A DNA stretch of 36,338 nucleotides from Cyclospora cayetanensis. Taxonomy: Eukaryota > Apicomplexa > Conoidasida > Eucoccidiorida > Eimeriidae. The stretch's first letter is position 1; every line of letters begins with the position of its first letter. The notes beneath the pieces are model-generated. The model was given only the letters and a program-made list of their open reading frames with translations. It did not search any database and had not been told where the DNA came from. A program made the position numbers and the translations under genes. The DNA is taken from NCBI RefSeq assembly GCF_002999335.1, contig NW_020312228.1, positions 1 through 36,338 on the forward strand, read 5' to 3'. Positions 30,023-36,338 of the stretch are shown here, piece by piece.

Positions 30023-33000
30023 ATGGCGTCGACAGCGCACGCTCGCTCGGGCCAGGAGGCCACTGGGGGCGACACTGCCCAGCATCAAACGCTTGTGGCA
30101 GAAGTATTAGAAGACACACTAGGACCCCGTTGGGATGAGCGGCGTCACGTGGCTTTAGACTTTTCTTCCCCCATTTATTGTTTGGAGACTCTCATAAGCC
30201 GCGATGGCGGCTTGCTGAATCCTCGGCTAAATCTAAGCAATCTGTTGACACTTGACATCTCCAACAACGCGCTGACAGACATTGATTCTGTCGTGTCTGT
30301 GGCAAACGGATTCAAAAGGCTGAAGACCCTCAAGGCCTCACACAACCTGATCGCCAAGGCCGACCTTGTGCTGCCCACCCTCATCTCCCTCGATCTCTCA
30401 TCTAACCAGCTCACACGCCTCCCCTGGTTCGAAGGCATTCGGAATGTAGAGGAGCTCATCCTGTCACAAAATCAGATTAGGGGTATGCTGCGGCAACCAG
30501 ACCATGCAACGCTTAGCTTGCGCTCTCCTTCGTGGGCACACTGCGCCTGTGGGCGCTACGCAAGCCTTCACGCGATTGAGCTGCTGCTGTGAGCCTGTTC
30601 CTTTGGCGAAACAGATTCAAATTTACAGAGCTTCGTGATGCTTGGGAACTTGCGGGCTCTGGACCTGTCGAACAACCAAATAAGCACTCTCCCATCGAAT
30701 TTCATCCGCGAGCTGGACCATCTTAAAAACCTCACCAAGCTCACAGTAAGCGTGGATATCGAGATACAAGGCCGCCTACGTATAAGCCTATATGGTGCTC
30801 CCGTGGCGGTGCTTGCAAATTGCAGGGAGCCGAGGCACCGCACTTTTTAGGCGCATGGGAGGGCGTTTTCTCCGATACCTGAGGGGTTTATCTGCTTGTG
30901 ACCTTCGCTGCCTTCCGGCTTGTCTGTCTGTCTTTCTGTGGCTTTGTATCTGCGCCTCAGAAAGTGGACTTTCGGCGAAATGATTGCACCTCCTGGTTTC
31001 CAGAGTATGCGGCCGTCTTTATCTTAAACGCAATCTCCGCGGGGCAGCACATCGCGGAGCTCGACGGGGACATCATAAATCTTCGCACGCATGCAGATCT
31101 CCAAGCTGCGGGGGATGCTGTGCTCGCGAGGCTTGGCGAGTGAGCTTTTCGTAGGGCCCCTGCGGCTTTTGGAGCCTTGCAAAACCTTCTGTCCACCCTA
31201 GGGGTCCTCTCAAGTGGTGTTTTGCCAATGCGGTTTGACGCACAGTGGGCCTTTTAGCTCTCAAAAAGGGTTCTTTTGCTCTTGGGCATATACGGGCGGC
31301 TAGGAGCTTTTTGCACATGGGCTGTTTCCACGTGCTTGGAGCGCAGTGCTCCTGAAAGAGCTCTATTTGCAGACAATGGTGTGCACCTTGATGAGGGTGC
31401 CCGGTGGCCTCTGCGGTTTTTTCAGCTTTGACGCAACCTATATGGAGCGTCAAGAGGCAGCGGCGAGCAGGCCTCAGTTCGCAAAATACGCAATAAAGGT
31501 CTGCGAATGACGGGTTTCTCGGATTGCTCCCGCTGTACTGTTCAACGCGAGCCTTTAGTTCAAGTCCTTTGCTCTGCAGCGCCTGGCCTCTGCACTCCTG
31601 AGGTTTGTAGGGCAGTGGTAGTGGGGCTCTTCAGAGGTGCCTGTGGGCTTGCTGGCTCCAGTGGACTTTGATGGTGGTGTGTAGTGATGCGGAGAGTGTC
31701 TCTACGGGTAGGCACGGTTGGCTGGAGAGGACGGAGATGCGACTATTGGCCGCCTAACAGGGCTTCTCGAGAAGGTGCTCACTGTACCTACGGGTGCAGC
31801 TGCTGAGGTCGGGGCAACATTCTACGATATTTGCACGAGGGTATGCCGTGCCACAGCTGTTTCTTTGTCTACGGTGGGGAACGTGTTGCGGGCAAAGGGT
31901 GGTGCTTCTCCTGCAGCTGGGAGGGCCGTGGCGAAGACGTCGCAGAGGTGCCACCTATCTCTCCTCTCAGAGGCGAGATAGGTGGCACCTGTGTGACGTC
32001 TTCGGTAGTAAGATTCGCAAGGTGGGGCAGTATGGGTGTCGCGCGCGTGTTAGGTCCGTGGCATGGAGGAGGAGGCCCGCGTTACGGTTTTTTGGAAGTA
32101 TTATTCTACCTCAGAGAAGGTAGGGTGCCATGCGGCCTGGACTTGTTAGCGGAAGGAGGGGCGGGGGGTAGGGGGCATGGAGAAGCAACATCGAACACTT
32201 GGTGTGGAGCCGCGCTTGTTTGCAGCGTTGGTGGTGTGCTTTCACGGATCTCTCTAGAGATAGGGGGTCTACCAGGATCCTTGTTTTATGTGTCTCTCTA
32301 TGCCCCTAATTGTTTGCTCTTTTGCCTGTTTGGAAGGCCCGGAAAAACGCCTCTAGGGAGATGGTGCAGCGTGCGCAGCTTGCAGTGGAGCACAGCGAGG
32401 AAGCACGGCCCCTCATCCTGCGGTAAGGCCGCACTCATTTTTTCTTAGTCGTATGTGGGAGTTAGGGTCGTGCTTGGCGGGGTTTATATTTCCGGAGCTG
32501 CAGTGGGGTGTGGAGTGGCCAGTGTGCTCATTCTCTGCTTAAAAGAGTCTTTTCCACAGGATGCTTCGAATGCCGTGTCTCTTCTTTGCCTTTTCCGTGG
32601 CAGCTTTCTGTATGATATCTTGGATGCATTACCTGCTGCAATCATTTATCAGAGGCGTCGTGTGGGTGCCAGCTTTGCCGTGTTTTCTCCCTTCCTGTCC
32701 GTGCTGCTGTTGCGTGTGCGCTTCATGTGCTGTTTTCTTGTGCTGCCGCCCCTTGTCCGCGTGCAGCGGCATTGCGAGTCTCTGCATCGTCACCGAGGGC
32801 TCTCTTGCGCACGAAGTCTCAGTGGCGCTTGCGCGGTTGGCGCGGCAAGAATTCACCTCGCAAACAGAAGGGGATTGCGGGGGGCAAGCGGCAGAAGTGA
32901 TTGCTGAGGTTGTCGTACCTTCGCTTCTGGAGTTCTCTGGGCAGGTAGGCATGTGACCAGCTAGTTGCGCCTAGCCACTGCAGCTAGCCAGTTCCAAGGG

Positions 33001-34575
33001 TTGTATAGCGGTAGCTGGCTGCGTCCCTGTTTGTCTTGATAAGCATGTCGGGGGAAAGAGGGCTGGCCACGCTAGGTGGCGCGGACGGCAACAGACAAGG
33101 AATATTGCTGACCTGCAAAATTTGGGGGTATTACAAAAACCGATCATTGCTTACTGAAGTATTGGTCTTTATCTTGGCCCAATCTGCTGAGCTAACGGTG
33201 CAGCAACAACAGAGCAACTTTACGGGTTCTTGTAGATCCCGATTTAAGCTGCTAGGGGATGCATTTCATGACCAGCTGCGAGAATCGAACCCCGTATCTA
33301 TATAATCGAATCCGTGTCGCATGCCCATGTGCCTTTTGCGCTGGCCTTAGGAACGCATGTTGATGGACGTCTTGACTGGTCTAGTGACAGGAACCGAGTG
33401 CCTCGCCATGGCGCTCGCTCTCAGCAGCTGTGTCCCGCTTCTTGCAGACCTTTTGACGCTATGCGGTCCGACAGCGTACGTTAGCTGCTTTATGGGGGGA
33501 GTGATTTTAGCGCAATGCTCTGTCTTCACAGTGCGCACTCAGAATCACAGCTGCATAGAGGCCTCTGGGGGCTTGCCTGTAGAACCCGACTGTGCATGCA
33601 CAACTCCGTATTTGCCCAACTGCATCTGTAAAGGCCCGGATCATTACTGACGGGTGTTGCAGGGACGCAACAAGGGGTTCACCTGCGACTCGTGTCCGCA
33701 CAGGGAGACGGCGTTGTGTGGTCTCTTTCTGAGAACTCCTTCCGGAGAAGTGATGTTGAAGGCTTTCTAGCTAGCTTGTGGGGTTCGGGGAATGGCGCGT
33801 TGGCTGCGGGAAATCACGTATAGGTATACTTTTGAACCCAGCTGTACACTTTCGCATGCTCCATGCAGGTCCCTATGCAAGGTACTCTCGATGGTTTGCC
33901 TGGCCGAAGAAAACTGCTCGGAGGCGGCTGGCCAGGGCATACCTCAGGTGCGAGTTTACAGCATTTCTTTCATGAGCTGTAGTCGCAACAAAGGGGTCCA
34001 GGGCGGGGCTGTGCGCCAGGGAAAGGAGCATTTGTCGAAGCACTTGGCTCGGTTGTGTCCTTTACTGAGTGCTTGAACACTGAAGCGGCTTCACCCGTGT
34101 GGCTATCTCGAGTAACCGTCTTAGGGCGTCTAAGCCCTCCTGCTGAGAATGCGTGAATTAAGAACCCCTTTTGTGTGCCTGCACGACCTCTCCCTCTTCA
34201 GAATTTCGTGCTCGCCTCTTCACAGGCGGTTGGCGCTGCGTCACGAAGTGGAGCCTGTGATGTAGTTTTTGCTAGTGCAGGGTGTGTCTTCGCGTACTTT
34301 CCTAGGTAGGTAGGGGTCGTTCCTAGCGACAGATCTGTAACTCTCGCAGCAGGTGCTCTGGGGTGTGTGCGTGCACGTGCAGCTTTTGTGCCATCGTGTG
34401 GTGGAAGACGGAATTCCCACAGACAACGAGGGCCTCATCTTGTTCTGCCACCTGTGCACTATTATGGGGTAGGCCCCGATTTTTGTCTCGTGTAGTCATC
34501 TTTGATGTGAACCTATCGCCAATCTCTTGCTCGCGGCGGCACCGCCCGAGTCTCCTTCAGACCTGCTCATTGTGT

Positions 34576-34612
<37 letters not shown>

Positions 34613-35942
34613 TGCGTGTGTGTCTGTTTGTGTGTTTGTGTGTGTCTGTAACATTGGCCGCTCTCTACAGTCGCTGTGCATGGTTTAACAAGAAGGTGGC
34701 TCTCCATCTAACGAATGCGAATATTCACACTCGCATCTTAATTCCTAAGCTCCGCGATCTTATCGGCGAGCGCGAGGCCACCAGCCGCCTGCCGATTGTT
34801 CAGGTATGTGACCCTTGCCCTCCCTGTTTTCCCCTGCGTTTCCTTCATCAAAGGTCCAGAGGACTTACATTTCCGGTGCTAAGTATATGTCACCGCGCCT
34901 TGCCGATGGCCCCAGCCAGTGAGAGGTTCTGCAGGAGGGCTCTCCTGCAGAAGCTCTCCCTGCATGCACATATTAACACATATGCCTCTGTGCATCGGTG
35001 CTTCTCGCTTTGTTGCACAAGGCTAAAGTCGCAGGGGCCATCATCGGCGTATTGAGCGGCATGATTCGCAGCTGCGAGGAGGTGCGTGGGCCTGCGTGGG
35101 GTCGGAGCATGCATCCTGTGCTTGCGTGTTGTTTCAGTAGCAGGATGGTATTCTAGGGGGCACGGAGCCCGTGACATTGGCTGAGCAAGTCTTAGGAGGG
35201 CCTGCTGTTTTTTCGTTGTGGTGCTCTTAGTTTTAGCTTTAAAGGCACCAGTACGTGGGAGAGAGGGGAGCTCGTACAGCTGACCCCGGCGCATGTGCTG
35301 GCCTTGGCATGCTACGTCTCAGGCTATGAGTACTTGCTGCAACAACTACCACCTCGTGGATTTGTTGCTTCCGGCCATGAAGGAAGAACTCGCGGACCCG
35401 GTAATCCTCGCGGCTAGCTGCACTGGTGCGACGTTTTTTGCCTGGCCTTCACCTTCCCTTATATGGCTGGTAACCAAGGTCTGCTTCGTTGTCTCTTGAA
35501 CGCAGAGCGTTTGAGGGCTGCTGCGGATGTCTGCGTGCATGCAAGCGGTAGTAGCTTGCGAGAGCATCCAACGCACTAAGTTGTAAGATTTTGAGCTTTT
35601 CGTTCAGGGGTCCGCGTCATTTTGGAGAACCCTCAGCAGCGCCAAGAGTTACTGCGTTATGTGACAGAAGAAATGAGGGGCTTTGAGTCCTTGTTGCAGT
35701 ATCTTGGAGGGCCTCGCTACACTGCCATGTGCGACAGGGCGGAGCTTGCTCTGAAAAACGAAGACAAGGTCTGTCCTGTTTCTTTTGCTCTGTACTCTGG
35801 CATTCCGCTTCCTCTTGGGCAGAGCTGAGCAGTGTGTGTGCCGTGTCTTCCAAGAGATGATGATATACAGAATGCGATTGCTGCCGACGGGCTTGGAGCG
35901 AAGCCCGAGGAGGACACCGGGAGTTCAGCGGGGAGGAGATAG
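30023..35942 (+). CDS. Leucine-rich repeat protein with C-terminal helical (ARM-like) repeats
   Basis: Start ATG at 30023 in context GGCCATGG. Exons fitting phase: 30023-30482, 30615-30745, 30961-31139, 31426-31498, 31580-31606, 31712-31840, 32337-32422, 32560-32661, 32767-32944, 33351-33465, 33663-33817, 33882-33947, 34353-34468, 34671-34803, 35022-35081, 35323-35425, 35608-35768 and a last exon from about 35855 to TAG at 35942. The first 210 residues hold LRRs with LLTLDISNNALTDID, LISLDLSSNQLTRLPW, VEELILSQNQI and LRALDLSNNQISTLPSN, and a cap ending HIAELDGDII. The rest is Leu/Ala-rich and helical, resembling armadillo repeats (MVCLAEENCSEAAGQGIPQ, AGAIIGVLSGMI). An acidic tail (DIQNAIAADG) closes it. 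No catalytic motif is visible; a protein-binding scaffold is inferred. I do not recognise the specific family. The exon at 32560 is open in two frames; the phase-consistent one looks less protein-like. The 31606-31712 and last junctions are uncertain. Confidence 0.72.
31932..32004. repeat. 73-nt near-perfect inverted repeat (hairpin)
   Basis: The left arm, starting CGAAGACGTCGCAGAGGTGC (31932-31961), pairs with the right arm ending TGTGTGACGTCTTCG (32004). Thirty positions pair with two mismatches. The 13-base spacer itself pairs (CCTCT with AGAGG around a single C), so the whole 73 nt can fold into one hairpin. It lies in the LRR gene intron 31841-32336. Confidence 0.9.
34574..34652. repeat. 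(GT)n microsatellite
   Basis: Mostly pure GT/TG dinucleotides with a few TC and TT interruptions, in the LRR gene intron 34469-34670, ending about 20 bases before the acceptor. Confidence 0.92.
34927..34952. repeat. Perfect 11-bp inverted repeat
   Basis: TTCTGCAGGAG and CTCCTGCAGAA separated by GGCT form a short perfect hairpin in the LRR gene intron 34804-35021. Confidence 0.8.
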
Positions 35943-36114
35943 GGATAGTAGGGAGGGGTCCGGCCGTAGGAAGACTCTGGGAGCAGCGACTGTGCAGGAG
36001 AGGCTAGATTGCACTCTCTGTTCTCTCTTCTGTGGTCTTCATTCCGAGGCTTCATTAGCTGTTACCCCTTAATAAGCTGTCTGATCTCGATGCATGCGCG
36101 CTGCTCTGCTTGTA

Positions 36115-36129
36115 AGTGTGCGTGTGTGT

Positions 36130-36192
<63 letters not shown>

Positions 36193-36238
36193 GGTGTGTG
36201 TGTGTGTGTGTGTGTGCGTGTGTGTGTGTGTGTGTGCT
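36115..36238. repeat. Long (GT)n microsatellite
   Basis: About 120 bases of nearly uninterrupted GT dinucleotides (single interruptions by AT, TT, GG and GC), downstream of the LRR gene. Alternating purine-pyrimidine DNA of this length can adopt Z-form. Frames across it encode only Cys/Val or His/Thr repeats and are artefacts. Confidence 0.95.
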
Positions 36239-36338
36239 GGTGTAAGAGGGCAAGAGAGAACTTCACTGATAATAGTATCTCGTACGCTTTTCTTGCTTTG
36301 AACATATAGAGGATGTTTTTGGCTTATTTGTTTGTGTT

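Noticed and set aside
36062..36305. His-Thr and Cys-Val repeat peptides
   Set aside because: Translation of a (GT)n tract on either strand.

Overview
The window is nuclear DNA of an intron-rich eukaryote, most likely a coccidian apicomplexan of the Eimeria/Cyclospora type. This rests on three things: a phosphatidylinositol-phosphate kinase fused to a neuronal-calcium-sensor-like EF-hand module, an architecture described in Plasmodium; mid-GC coding DNA cut into many short exons; and introns full of TG/TATG microsatellites. The genus is inference. Exons were assembled by eye from splice sites, codon phase and family motifs; no transcript evidence was available.

Layout. (1) 1-2650: decayed Ty3/gypsy retrotransposon on the minus strand, with reverse transcriptase, RNase H and integrase still readable but full of stops. 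(2) 4122-6805: plus-strand splicing factor of the RBM39 (CAPER/CC1) family, two exons: RS/RGG-rich N-terminus, two RRMs and a C-terminal UHM. (3) 9890-21039: plus-strand PIP5K gene of about 22 exons: EF-hand module, long low-complexity linker, then a complete kinase core. (4) 22480-27060: retroelement graveyard. A second minus-strand Ty3/gypsy relic is homologous to the first, and next to it lies a plus-strand integrase fragment. (5) 27744-29022: two identical tRNA-Cys(GCA) genes with a decayed third copy between them, all on the minus strand. (6) 30023 to about 35942: plus-strand gene of about 18 exons joining N-terminal leucine-rich repeats to a long helical, armadillo-like region. The last 400 bases hold a (GT)n tract.

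The three protein genes are all on the plus strand but look functionally unrelated: mRNA splicing, phosphoinositide/calcium signalling and a probable scaffold. They are ordinary housekeeping or regulatory genes set among transposon remnants. The observations most worth checking are the two related Ty3/gypsy relics, the calcium-sensor/lipid-kinase fusion, two GC-AG introns and several GTCCG-type donors supported by reading frame, a 24-bp minisatellite carrying twelve TGCATGC motifs inside a kinase intron, a 73-nt near-perfect hairpin in an intron of the LRR gene, and the tRNA-Cys cluster.
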